Positions 8,699-15,920 of a stretch of 38,324 nucleotides of DNA are shown here, piece after piece. The notes under the pieces are model-generated. The model was not told the DNA's origin. It was given only the letters and a program-made list of their open reading frames with translations, and searched no databases. The DNA is from Nitrospinota bacterium (lineage in GTDB: Bacteria; Nitrospinota_A; UBA7883; JACRGQ01). The stretch is from NCBI GenBank assembly GCA_016212275.1, contig JACRGR010000046.1, positions 1 to 38,324 of the forward strand, in the 5' to 3' direction. The stretch's first letter is position 1, and every line of letters starts with the position of its first letter. Position numbers and translations under genes: made by a program.

Positions 8699-9274
8699 TC
8701 AGGCGGACGTTTGCGCCAAATTGCGCCAGCGGGCGAGCACTTCTTCCTTCGTGAATAATGCCGTCACCGGCACCCCCTCGGCCTGCAAGAGTTCGCGTCC
8801 GCCTTCCTGCCGGTCCACCAGCGCCACCACCGCCACGATTTGCAGGCCGGCGTCACGCGCCCCCTTCATTGCGGTGAGGGCCGATCCGCCCGTGGTGATA
8901 ACGTCTTCCAGAATTACCACGCGGTCCCCTTTTTTCAGATCCCCTTCCACCGGCGACTTCGTGCCGTGCTCTTTCACCTGCTTGCGGATGACGAACGACT
9001 TGAAGGGCTTTCCCCGCCGCCAGCTTTCCCCCGCCGCGGCCACCGCTATCGGGTCGGCCCCCAGCGTAAGGCCGCCCACGCCGTCCGGCGCGTACGGTTG
9101 CACGGCGTCGAACACGGCGGCCCCGATAAGGGTTATCCCCTCCGGGTCATAGGTTGTTTTCTTGCAGTTGACGTAGAAGGAGGACATCTTGCCGGATGCC
9201 AGTTTGAAAACCGGTTCTTCCGAGTACATGAATGACCGTTCGGCCAAAAGAGTGAGGAGGCGGTCATTGCCCAT
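8699..9274 (-). CDS. pyrE: Orotate phosphoribosyltransferase
   Basis: Cytoplasmic pyrimidine enzyme converting orotate and PRPP to orotidine 5'-phosphate. The PRPP-binding motif VVILEDVITTGGSA lies at about residues 119-132, and KLASGKMSSFYVNCKKTTYD is the typical N-terminal substrate-binding stretch. The length of 191 residues is normal. AAAGGA precedes the ATG. hisG ends two bases upstream of the start, so the two PRPP-consuming enzymes are likely co-transcribed. The following small gene begins 34 bases downstream with its own possible -10. Confidence 0.96.
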   Translation of the reverse strand: MGNDRLLTLLAERSFMYSEEPVFKLASGKMSSFYVNCKKTTYDPEGITLIGAAVFDAVQPYAPDGVGGLTLGADPIAVAAAGESWRRGKPFKSFVIRKQVKEHGTKSPVEGDLKKGDRVVILEDVITTGGSALTAMKGARDAGLQIVAVVALVDRQEGGRELLQAEGVPVTALFTKEEVLARWRNLAQTSA

Positions 9275-9276
9275 CG

Positions 9277-9933
9277 TCAGTCCTTTATCGGGTTTTGTTT
9301 CAGGCTTTGTTCAAACGTCCGCACCAAGGTGTTGATGCGGGTGGTTTTGAGTTTCAGCGCGGCGCGGTTCACCACCAGCCGGGCGGTGACGTTGAGTATG
9401 GTCTCCACCTCCACCAAGCCGTTCTCGCGCAGGGTGGTCCCGGTGGACACCAGGTCCACAATGCGTTCCGAAAGGCCGACCAGCGGGGCGATCTCGATTG
9501 AGCCGTACAGCTTTATCACCTCGACATGGATGCCCCGATCGTTGAAGTACCGGGTGGCAAGGTTGGTGAATTTCGTCGCCACGCGGATGTTCGTCCAGCG
9601 GGTCGGGTCGTCGTGCTCGCGCAGTTTGGCGGGTTCGGCCAGCACCAGCCGGCAGGCGCCATACCCCAAGTCCAGCATTTCATAGATTGGTTTTCCCTGT
9701 TCTTCCAGTTGGTCTTTTCCGGCCACGCCGATGTCCGCCGCGCCGTTTTCCACATACACCGGGATGTCGGTGTCGCGCACGATGATGGCGCGGGAGTTGG
9801 TGTTCTTGTCGTCGAAGATGAGTTTCCGGCTGTCGGAGAGGGCGGCGGAAAAGTCTATTCCGCCGCGGCGCAAAAGTTCCACGGTCGGCTTCAGGTTCCG
9901 CCCGCGCGGGATGGCGACGGTGATCAGCGGCAT
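9277..9933 (-). CDS. hisG: ATP phosphoribosyltransferase, short form
   Basis: Catalyses the first committed step of histidine synthesis, joining ATP and PRPP. At 218 residues it is the short form, which normally lacks the C-terminal allosteric domain and works with the HisZ regulatory subunit; no hisZ is in this window. Signatures include IPRGR near the start, GVAGKDQLEEQG and DLVSTGTTLRENGL. An in-frame upstream start at 9969 is possible, but the ATG at 9933 carries an AAGGAACGG ribosome site and gives the canonical N-terminus. It is the first gene of the hisG-pyrE-unknown-lpxK group. Confidence 0.95.
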   Translation of the reverse strand: MPLITVAIPRGRNLKPTVELLRRGGIDFSAALSDSRKLIFDDKNTNSRAIIVRDTDIPVYVENGAADIGVAGKDQLEEQGKPIYEMLDLGYGACRLVLAEPAKLREHDDPTRWTNIRVATKFTNLATRYFNDRGIHVEVIKLYGSIEIAPLVGLSERIVDLVSTGTTLRENGLVEVETILNVTARLVVNRAALKLKTTRINTLVRTFEQSLKQNPIKD

Positions 9934-10042
9934 ATTCCGTTCCTTGTCATAGTTTGAAGAAAATACCACTCATCGCCCCTCCCACGCAAATGCCGCTTTT
10001 CCGGCGGCAAACGGCCCCGGAGGGCGACCCCTAAAGTGGGGA

Positions 10043-10071
10043 TTGTGGGCGGGGCCAAATACCTGTAAAAT
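10043..10071 (+). promoter_or_regulatory. Candidate sigma-70-like promoter upstream of fliA
   Basis: TTGTGG (10043-10048) and TAAAAT (10066-10071) are separated by 17 bp. The ATG of a short upstream ORF begins seven bases after the -10, so that ORF would be leaderless. Confidence 0.5.
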
Positions 10072-10078
10072 CCCTCCA

Positions 10079-10126
10079 ATGGGTTTCTTGTCAAAAGCCG
10101 AGTTTGGGGGATCTTTCCGGAAATGA
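10079..10126 (+). CDS. Possible 15-codon upstream ORF coupled to the sigma factor gene
   Basis: The frame reads MGFLSKAEFGGSFRK and its TGA overlaps the fliA ATG as ATGA. It starts seven bases after a good -10 and contains the fliA ribosome site (GGGGGA, 10106-10111) inside it. This geometry fits a leader peptide that couples or gates translation of the sigma factor. It is short, so chance is a real alternative. Confidence 0.3.
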   Translation: MGFLSKAEFGGSFRK

Positions 10127-10899
10127 AAAAAGCATATTCCGAGCCGACGGTGGGCATACGGATCGGCACGCCCGAAGCCGACAAGCTCATCATGGAATAT
10201 ACCCCGCTTATCAAGTTCATCGCGCAACGGATAGCCGTGCGCCTGCCACCGCATATCGAGCTGGACGACCTTATGAGCGCGGGGGTGATGGGGTTGATTG
10301 ATTCGATCACCAAGTTCGACCCCACGAAAGACACGCAATTCAAGACCTACGCCGAGATCCGCATCCGCGGCGCGATATTGGACGAGCTACGGGCGCTGGA
10401 CTGGGTGCCGCGCTCCGTGCGCCAGCGGGCCACGGAAATGGCGCAGGCCTACGCCGCCGTTGAACAACGGTCGGGCCGCGCCGCAACCGACGAGGAAGTG
10501 GCGAAGGAGATGGGGCTTTCGCTGGAGGACTTCCACAAGCAGATGGGGAACGCGAAGAGCGCTCCCCTGCTGAGCATCGAGGATTTGGGCGGCACGGGCA
10601 AGGACGGCGAAAAGCGCGACATCATGGAGATCATCGCCGGGTCGCCGGACACCGACCCGCAGATGCTGGCGCGCGTGAACGAGGTGCGGGAGATCATCGG
10701 CAGGGCCATAGACCAACTGCCGGAAAAAGAGCGTTTGCTGGTTTCTTTGTACTACTACGAGGAACTGACCATGAAGGAGATCGGCGAAGTGCTGGGGATC
10801 ACCGAATCGCGCGTATCGCAGTTGCACACCCGCGCGGTGATGCGCCTGCGCGGCAAACTGCTCAAGTTCATCCACTCCGACGAGGACCTAAGGGAATAA
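10123..10899 (+). CDS. fliA: RNA polymerase sigma factor, FliA/WhiG type
   Basis: Alternative sigma-28-type factor that directs RNA polymerase to flagellar, chemotaxis or other late promoters. The 258 residues contain region 2 (YTPLIKFIAQRIAVRLPPHI and DDLMSAGVMGLIDSI), the FliA/WhiG hallmark IRGAILDELRALDWVPRSVR, region 3, and region 4 with the helix-turn-helix ELTMKEIGEVLGITESRVSQ followed by LHTRAVMRLR. The ATG at 10123 has GGGGGA upstream. Its 3' end overlaps the convergent bioDA gene by 12 bases. No flagellar genes lie in the window, so its regulon is unknown; a chemoreceptor at 17356-18789 is a possible partner. Confidence 0.93.
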   Translation: MKKAYSEPTVGIRIGTPEADKLIMEYTPLIKFIAQRIAVRLPPHIELDDLMSAGVMGLIDSITKFDPTKDTQFKTYAEIRIRGAILDELRALDWVPRSVRQRATEMAQAYAAVEQRSGRAATDEEVAKEMGLSLEDFHKQMGNAKSAPLLSIEDLGGTGKDGEKRDIMEIIAGSPDTDPQMLARVNEVREIIGRAIDQLPEKERLLVSLYYYEELTMKEIGEVLGITESRVSQLHTRAVMRLRGKLLKFIHSDEDLRE

Positions 10900-13014
10900 C
10901 CGCCACTCTCTTCCCAGCTTTCCGCCCTTAAAGTCGCCGGTCACTTCCGCGATTGATTCATAGAGAATATCCGCCATCTTTTTCAGGTCCACGTTGCTGG
11001 AGGCCAGTATCGGGAAGAGCACGATAACATCCCCCAGCGGGCGGACGATGAGGCCGCGCTCGCGCGCCACCAAAATAACTTTATGCCCGATGCGTTGGGA
11101 GGCGGGGTACGGCTCTTTCGCATCGCGGTCCTTCACCAGTTCGATGCCCACCACCATGCCGATCTGCCGGATGTCGCCGACGTGCGGCAGGTTTTCCAGC
11201 CGTATCAGTTCGTCCCGCAGGTGCTGTGACTTCGTTTCCACCTGGCCAAGAACGTTCTTGCGCCGGAAAAGGCGCAGGCTTTCCAGCGCCACGGCGCAGG
11301 CGGTGGGGTGTCCGGTGAAGGTGTGTCCGTGGTAAAAGGTTTTGTGTTCGGCATAGTCGCCTAAAAAGGCGTCGAACACCGCCTGGGTGGTCAGCGTTGC
11401 GGCCAGCGGCAGAACCCCCGCCGCCAGCGATTTTGAAAGGCACATCATGTCCGGTTGCACGTCCTCGTGCTCGCAGGCGAACATCCGCCCGGTGCGCCCG
11501 AACCCGGTGGCAACTTCATCCGCGATAAGCAAAACGCCATGCTTGTCGCACGCGGCGCGCACCCGTTTCAGGTAGCCGTGCGGGGCGGTGATGATGCCGC
11601 CGGGGCACTGCACCATCGGCTCCACGATGAACGCGGCGACGCGGCTGGCGTTTTCCTCCACCATTTTTTCCATTTCCACCGCGCAACTCAGGCCGCAGGA
11701 GGGGTAGCTGACTCCCCGCGGGCATCGGTAGCAGTAGGGTGAATCGGCGAAAACCACGTCGGTCAAAAGGTCGCCGAACATGCGCCGGTACGAGTCCACC
11801 CCTCCCACCGCCACCGCGCCCAATGTGTCGCCGTGATAGGCGTTGCGCAGGGCCATGAATTTCGTTTTCTTTCCCCGTTTCCCCAGCGTCTGTCTCCAGT
11901 ATTGCACCGCCATTTTCATCGCGGCTTCCACGGCGGTGGAGCCGTTGTCGGAATAAAATACTTTTTTCAGGGAGGCGGGGGTTATTTCCGTCAGCCGGCC
12001 CGCCAGTTCTATCGCGGGCTGGTTGGAAAGGCCGAGGAAAGTGGCGTGTTCCAGCTTTCCGGCCTGTTTTGCGAGTGTGCGCGTCAGGCGCGGATGGCCG
12101 TGGCCGTGCAGGTTCACCCAATAGGAGGAATGGCCGTCCAGATATGGGTTGCCGTGCAGGTCCGTGATCTTGGTGCCGGAGCCACGTCCCGCGATGAGGA
12201 TGCTTTCCTTCTCCCATTCGCTTTGTTGGGTGAAAGGGTGCCACACATGGGCCTTGTCTTCCCGCTCCAGCCGCTTTTGGGCCGCTTTGCTCCCGCTCCG
12301 CTCCAAAAAATCAATGAGCCGCTCGATCTTCAAATGTTCTTCCACATGCTCGCGGAATTTGTCGAGGTCGGGCCGTTTGCGCGCCAGCGCGGGGCAAAAC
12401 GGCAGAATGCCGAGAAGCGGGAGTTCGGTATGGCGTTCCAGCAGGCGTTGGTCAATGGGGGGATGGAGTTTCGCGTCGGTCTCCACCACCAGCAGGCCGG
12501 CCATCTCGATGCCATACACTTCCGCCGCCATCACGGTGCTGATGGCCTGGTGGACCATCCCCAGCCCGGCGGGCGAGACGATAAGGGCGGGGATGCCGAG
12601 GAGCTTTACGATGTCCGCCCATAGCACCTCTTCGGTCAATGGGGCCATCAGGCCGCCCGCGCCTTCGGCGATAACAAGGTCGCGCCCCTCGAATATCGCC
12701 TTGAACGCCGAATGGATGCGCGATGGCTCTATCCGCCTTCCTTCCACCATCGCGGCATGGAACGGCGACGCGGGGGTTGAGAACGAGTAGGGGAGGGCGA
12801 GATCGTCTTTATCTTCCGTTTGCGCCATTTCGCGCACGAAATCCAGGTCGGGCGAATGTTGTCTGCCGTCTTTCAACGGGGTGCCGGTGGACACCGGTTT
12901 CATTACCCCGACGTCGTAGCTGTTTTGGCGCATGAGGTGGGCTATCGCGCCCGCGGCGGTGGTCTTTCCCACGCTTGTGCCGGTGCCCGCGATGAAAAGC
13001 CCTTTGTGCCTCAC
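10888..13014 (-). CDS. bioDA: Bifunctional dethiobiotin synthetase / DAPA aminotransferase (BioD-BioA fusion)
   Basis: One 708-residue polypeptide carrying two consecutive biotin-synthesis enzymes. Residues 1 to about 220 are BioD, the ATP-dependent carboxylation-ring-closure enzyme, with P loop GTGTSVGKTT (Lys17). About 240-700 is BioA, the pyridoxal-phosphate aminotransferase making 7,8-diaminopelargonate, with TGFGRTGRMFACEHE and the cofactor lysine in MMCLSKSLAAG (Lys528). The reading frame is continuous across the join, with no stop or frameshift. The open frame extends 98 codons further upstream, but that part lies within bioC and is low-complexity; the GTG at 13014 overlaps the bioC stop (GTGA) and gives the canonical BioD start. 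BioA product is the BioD substrate, so the fusion could channel it. The 3' end overlaps fliA. Confidence 0.95.
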   Translation of the reverse strand: MRHKGLFIAGTGTSVGKTTAAGAIAHLMRQNSYDVGVMKPVSTGTPLKDGRQHSPDLDFVREMAQTEDKDDLALPYSFSTPASPFHAAMVEGRRIEPSRIHSAFKAIFEGRDLVIAEGAGGLMAPLTEEVLWADIVKLLGIPALIVSPAGLGMVHQAISTVMAAEVYGIEMAGLLVVETDAKLHPPIDQRLLERHTELPLLGILPFCPALARKRPDLDKFREHVEEHLKIERLIDFLERSGSKAAQKRLEREDKAHVWHPFTQQSEWEKESILIAGRGSGTKITDLHGNPYLDGHSSYWVNLHGHGHPRLTRTLAKQAGKLEHATFLGLSNQPAIELAGRLTEITPASLKKVFYSDNGSTAVEAAMKMAVQYWRQTLGKRGKKTKFMALRNAYHGDTLGAVAVGGVDSYRRMFGDLLTDVVFADSPYCYRCPRGVSYPSCGLSCAVEMEKMVEENASRVAAFIVEPMVQCPGGIITAPHGYLKRVRAACDKHGVLLIADEVATGFGRTGRMFACEHEDVQPDMMCLSKSLAAGVLPLAATLTTQAVFDAFLGDYAEHKTFYHGHTFTGHPTACAVALESLRLFRRKNVLGQVETKSQHLRDELIRLENLPHVGDIRQIGMVVGIELVKDRDAKEPYPASQRIGHKVILVARERGLIVRPLGDVIVLFPILASSNVDLKKMADILYESIAEVTGDFKGGKLGREWRLFP

Positions 13015-13784
13015 CGCGTTTCTCCGCGCAGGTAGGCGATCTCGTAGGTGGCGCCGATGCCGCCCTCGCGCGAGGGATAGAACTCGCGGGTTTTCCGCAG
13101 TACGTCGCGCCGGGGTGGATTCGCCGGGCGGCCCGCCGCCGCCGCGCCGATTCCTTTCAGCATCTCGAAAAGCGCGTCCAGGCTTGGGTATTGCCTGTGG
13201 ACCGTTTGCGTTTCCACCGCGATATTTTGAAATCCCGCGCCGCTCATCATTTCCGCAACCCTGTCCGTATCGGGCAGGGGGAAAAAGTCCGCCCTCCTGC
13301 CGGTGCATTGGAGGCAGGCCTCGCCGTAGGCATCGCGCAATTCGGCCAGCGTTCCGGCGGTCATAATGCTAAAACACAAAAAACCGCCTGGCATCAGAAG
13401 TGCGCGCGCCTGCCGGAAAAACTCCGTATCCGGGACGATGACCCATTGAAGCGCGAGGGAGGAGATGATGGCATCGAAAGACCCGTCTTTAAACGGTAGC
13501 GCCGCCGCGTCGGCGGTAACGGCGAGGCGGATGCCGCTTTTCCTCGTTTCGCGCGCCATCGGGTGCGCGATGTCCGCCGCGGCCACGCGCGTAAGCGGCC
13601 ATTGCCGCGCCGCTTCCAGCGCGGTAAAGCCCGTTCCGCTTCCCACGTCCAGCACCGTGCGCGGAACCGGGTAGGTTGCGGCTGTCCGCAAAAGCCGCGC
13701 GGAAACTTCCCGCTGAAGCCCCGCGTGGCGGGCATAGCTTACGGCGCTTTTAGCGAACGACCTTTTGATTTTTTCCGCGATCAC
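13011..13784 (-). CDS. bioC: Malonyl-ACP O-methyltransferase
   Basis: SAM-dependent methyltransferase that caps malonyl-ACP as a methyl ester so fatty-acid synthesis can build pimeloyl-ACP for biotin. The 257 residues begin with the BioC-like FAKSAVSYARHAGLQREVS, followed by the SAM motif VLDVGSGTGFTALEAA (44-59) and SSLALQWV. The start is a GTG whose last two bases are part of the bioH stop (GTGA), the same coupling used between bioC and bioDA. Its place in a bio cluster supports BioC over a generic methyltransferase. Confidence 0.93.
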   Translation of the reverse strand: MIAEKIKRSFAKSAVSYARHAGLQREVSARLLRTAATYPVPRTVLDVGSGTGFTALEAARQWPLTRVAAADIAHPMARETRKSGIRLAVTADAAALPFKDGSFDAIISSLALQWVIVPDTEFFRQARALLMPGGFLCFSIMTAGTLAELRDAYGEACLQCTGRRADFFPLPDTDRVAEMMSGAGFQNIAVETQTVHRQYPSLDALFEMLKGIGAAAAGRPANPPRRDVLRKTREFYPSREGGIGATYEIAYLRGETR

Positions 13785-14548
13785 CGCAACCCCTCAAGGA
13801 ATGTTTCCAAACGGCGGTTAAACAGTTCCGGGAAGCTGATGAAGGGGGCATGGCCGCACCCGGCGATCACTTCCGTGCCGGATGGCCGCAGAAGCTCCCC
13901 CCACAGTCCCGTTACTTCCACCGGCACTATCCTATCATGCGCGCCGTGGACGATTAAAGACGGAAGGGTGATAGTGGCGGCCAGCGCGCGGATGTCCGAC
14001 ACCATCAGGTCGTCCAGCAGTTCCAGCGCGGACCGCTCGTCCGGGGGAAAATGCCGGTCGAAGAAGAGATGTTTTATCCGTTCCGCGCCGTCACTGCCGA
14101 GTTCCTTTTCAGCCTCGAAAAAGCGCATGATGAAATCGCGCAGGGAATTTTGGTAGTCGCTTTTCATCGAGCGGTAAAACCATTTTGATTTGGTGAGCGG
14201 CGTGGCCCACTTCGCGTCGGGTGCGGGGGCGGTGAAGCAGGGGGTGCCACCGACGATGGTGAGCGACCGCACCCGTTCCTTCGCCATGTCCGCCGCGTGG
14301 ATGGCCACCTGCGCCCCCATGGACCAGCCGACAAGGTGCGCCCCGCGCAGGTCCTTGGCATCGAGCATCCGGGCAAGAAGGTTGCCTAGGCGTTGAATGG
14401 TCAGCGTTCCTTCCACCGGCGGTTCATCGCCGTGGCCGGGAAACGTGAAGGTGTGAACCTGGAATTTGTCTTCGAAATGTTCGGTCTGCGCTTCCCACAC
14501 CCCCGCGTTAACACTCCACCCGTGGACGAATACGAGAGGCGCGGGCAT
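13781..14548 (-). CDS. bioH: Pimeloyl-ACP methyl ester esterase, BioH-like alpha/beta hydrolase
   Basis: Alpha/beta hydrolase expected to remove the methyl ester placed by BioC, releasing pimeloyl-ACP. Numbered from the alternative TTG two codons upstream, the catalytic triad is visible as Ser78 in GWSMG, Asp207 in GAHDRIVP and His235 in GCGHAPF. VFVHGWSVNAGVW supplies the oxyanion-hole loop. The length of about 255 matches BioH. I chose the ATG at 14548; a TTG at 14554 overlapping the smpB stop (TTGA) is also plausible, given that the next two junctions use such overlaps. The biotin context makes BioH likely; other gate-keeping esterases exist in this pathway. Confidence 0.88.
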   Translation of the reverse strand: MPAPLVFVHGWSVNAGVWEAQTEHFEDKFQVHTFTFPGHGDEPPVEGTLTIQRLGNLLARMLDAKDLRGAHLVGWSMGAQVAIHAADMAKERVRSLTIVGGTPCFTAPAPDAKWATPLTKSKWFYRSMKSDYQNSLRDFIMRFFEAEKELGSDGAERIKHLFFDRHFPPDERSALELLDDLMVSDIRALAATITLPSLIVHGAHDRIVPVEVTGLWGELLRPSGTEVIAGCGHAPFISFPELFNRRLETFLEGLR

Positions 14549-14550
14549 GG

Positions 14551-15018
14551 TCAATGTTTTATCCGGACCTGGCGGTTCATGTCGCGCTCCATCGCCTTGG
14601 CTTTCAACGTTTCGCGCTTGTCGTACAGCTTTTTGCCGCGCCCCAGTCCAAGCTCCACCTTCGCGTAGTCCCCCTTGAAATATATTTTAAGCGGGAGGAT
14701 GGTGTAGCCTTTCTCTTCCGCTTTGGCCATCAGCTTCTCCATTTCCCGCCGGTGGAGCAGGAGTTTGCGGGAGCGCAACGGTTCATGGTTTTGCAGGTTG
14801 CCGTGCTTGTATTCGGCGATGTGGAGCTTTTCAAGATACATCTCGCCACGCCGGGGAAAGGCATAGGCATCCGCCATCTGCACGTTCCCGTCGCGGAGCG
14901 ATTTCACTTCGGTGCCCAGCAGGACGATGCCCGCTTCGACGGTCTCTTCGATGTGGTAGTTGTGGTACGCCTTTTTGTTCGTCACCACGATCTTAATGGC
15001 TTTTTTATCCGTTCCCAT
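14551..15018 (-). CDS. smpB: SsrA-binding protein, trans-translation factor
   Basis: Binds tmRNA and delivers it to stalled ribosomes for trans-translation. The 155 residues contain the family core IVLLGTEVKSLRDGNVQMAD, HGNLQNHEPLRSRKLLLHRR and the basic tail GRGKKLYDKRETLKAKAMER. No ssrA gene was seen nearby. The ATG has no Shine-Dalgarno sequence; TAAAAT ends six bases before it. It precedes the biotin genes with only two bases to the bioH ATG, so it may be the first gene of that transcript. Confidence 0.97.
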   Translation of the reverse strand: MGTDKKAIKIVVTNKKAYHNYHIEETVEAGIVLLGTEVKSLRDGNVQMADAYAFPRRGEMYLEKLHIAEYKHGNLQNHEPLRSRKLLLHRREMEKLMAKAEEKGYTILPLKIYFKGDYAKVELGLGRGKKLYDKRETLKAKAMERDMNRQVRIKH

Positions 15019-15024
15019 CGGTGC

Positions 15025-15030
15025 ATTTTA
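15025..15030 (-). promoter_or_regulatory. -10-like TAAAAT close to the smpB start
   Basis: TAAAAT on the minus strand ends six bases before the smpB ATG (15018). No clear -35 and no ribosome site are visible. It is another member of the short-spaced -10/ATG set. Confidence 0.35.
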
Positions 15031-15079
15031 CCCGGTTTTGGCGGCCAAAGCGTGCCCCTCGCTCGAAGAAGGGGAGAAA

Positions 15080-15844
15080 CTATTTTCCGTCAGACGTGGG
15101 CAATTGAAGAGAGATGAAGAGGGTGGATTTTCCGCGCCGCACGGTGAGCAGGGGGGATGTCCCCGCGGCGCGTTTTTCGGCAAGCAGGGTGGTGAACTCT
15201 TCCACGTTTTTCACTTCGGCATTCCCTATTCGTTGGATAAAGTCGCCGGATTGCAAGCCGTCTTGGGCCGCGCTTCCCTTTGGGTTGACCTTTTCAACCA
15301 CAACCCCGCTCCATCCTCGCGGTGGGTTGCGCACGAGGATTCCCAAGTCATCGAACTTTTGCGCTCCGTAATGCCGCATCACCTTCCCCATGCCGGTGGC
15401 AAAATCCTCCAACGTCGCTTGCAGGGTAAGCTTTGTTTTTCCCCGCATGACGGTTATCATGATGACTTCCCCCGGCTGACGTTCCCCAACCAAAGAGATC
15501 ACTTCTTTGTAAGTTTTTATATCTTGTTTGTCCAAATGGATGATGATGTCATCTGGCGCCATTCCCGCCTTTGCCGCCGGACCGTCTAGCACGACCTCTC
15601 TGACAAAAGCGCCTTGTTTCGCTCCCAGGTTGTGCTTTTCGGCCTGTTCAGGCGTGAAATCCATTAGCATCGCGCCCAGCCATCCTTTATGCGCCGGATG
15701 CTGTTCACCCAAAACGGCGGTTGGTTCTGCGGGGGATCGGGGAGATGGTTGGTCTTGCGGCGGGGGGGCTTCCTCCGCCTTCAGCCAAGGAAGGGCGCAA
15801 AAGGCGAATAAAAGAAAAAAAAGAACGGCGGTCTTACGGCCCAT
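15080..15844 (-). CDS. Exported protein with two PDZ domains and no protease domain
   Basis: A 254-residue protein starting at the ATG at 15844, which has an AGGAGG ribosome site; an open frame further upstream is disregarded for lack of one. Residues 1-23 form a signal peptide (GRKTAVLFFLLFAFCALPWL, then KA), a Pro/Ala-rich linker runs to about 50, and two PDZ domains follow (about 54-148 and 165-249), both with GMAPDDIIIHLDK- or GLQSGDFIQRIGN-type peptide-binding loops. This resembles the tandem PDZ part of DegP/HtrA proteases, but the trypsin-like domain is absent and no Ser-protease motif was seen. It may act as a periplasmic scaffold or adaptor; that is inference. Confidence 0.85.
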   Translation of the reverse strand: MGRKTAVLFFLLFAFCALPWLKAEEAPPPQDQPSPRSPAEPTAVLGEQHPAHKGWLGAMLMDFTPEQAEKHNLGAKQGAFVREVVLDGPAAKAGMAPDDIIIHLDKQDIKTYKEVISLVGERQPGEVIMITVMRGKTKLTLQATLEDFATGMGKVMRHYGAQKFDDLGILVRNPPRGWSGVVVEKVNPKGSAAQDGLQSGDFIQRIGNAEVKNVEEFTTLLAEKRAAGTSPLLTVRRGKSTLFISLQLPTSDGK

Positions 15845-15867
15845 GTTCCGAGCCTCCTTTGGCTTGG

Positions 15868-15897
15868 ATTGTATCCTTTTGAATCGGCAGTATTCAA
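15868..15897 (-). promoter_or_regulatory. Candidate promoter for the PDZ protein gene
   Basis: On the minus strand TTGAAT (15897-15892) and TACAAT (15873-15868) are spaced by 18 bp. The predicted start would leave a leader of roughly 17 bases containing the AGGAGG ribosome site of the ATG at 15844. Confidence 0.5.
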
Positions 15898-15920
15898 TGT
15901 TCATTTGATACCATAGGGCC

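Noticed and set aside
13015..13308. A 98-codon N-terminal extension of the BioD-BioA protein in the same open frame
   Set aside because: It lies wholly within bioC, is Arg/Gly/Pro-rich low-complexity sequence, and the GTG at 13014 gives the canonical BioD start coupled to the bioC stop.
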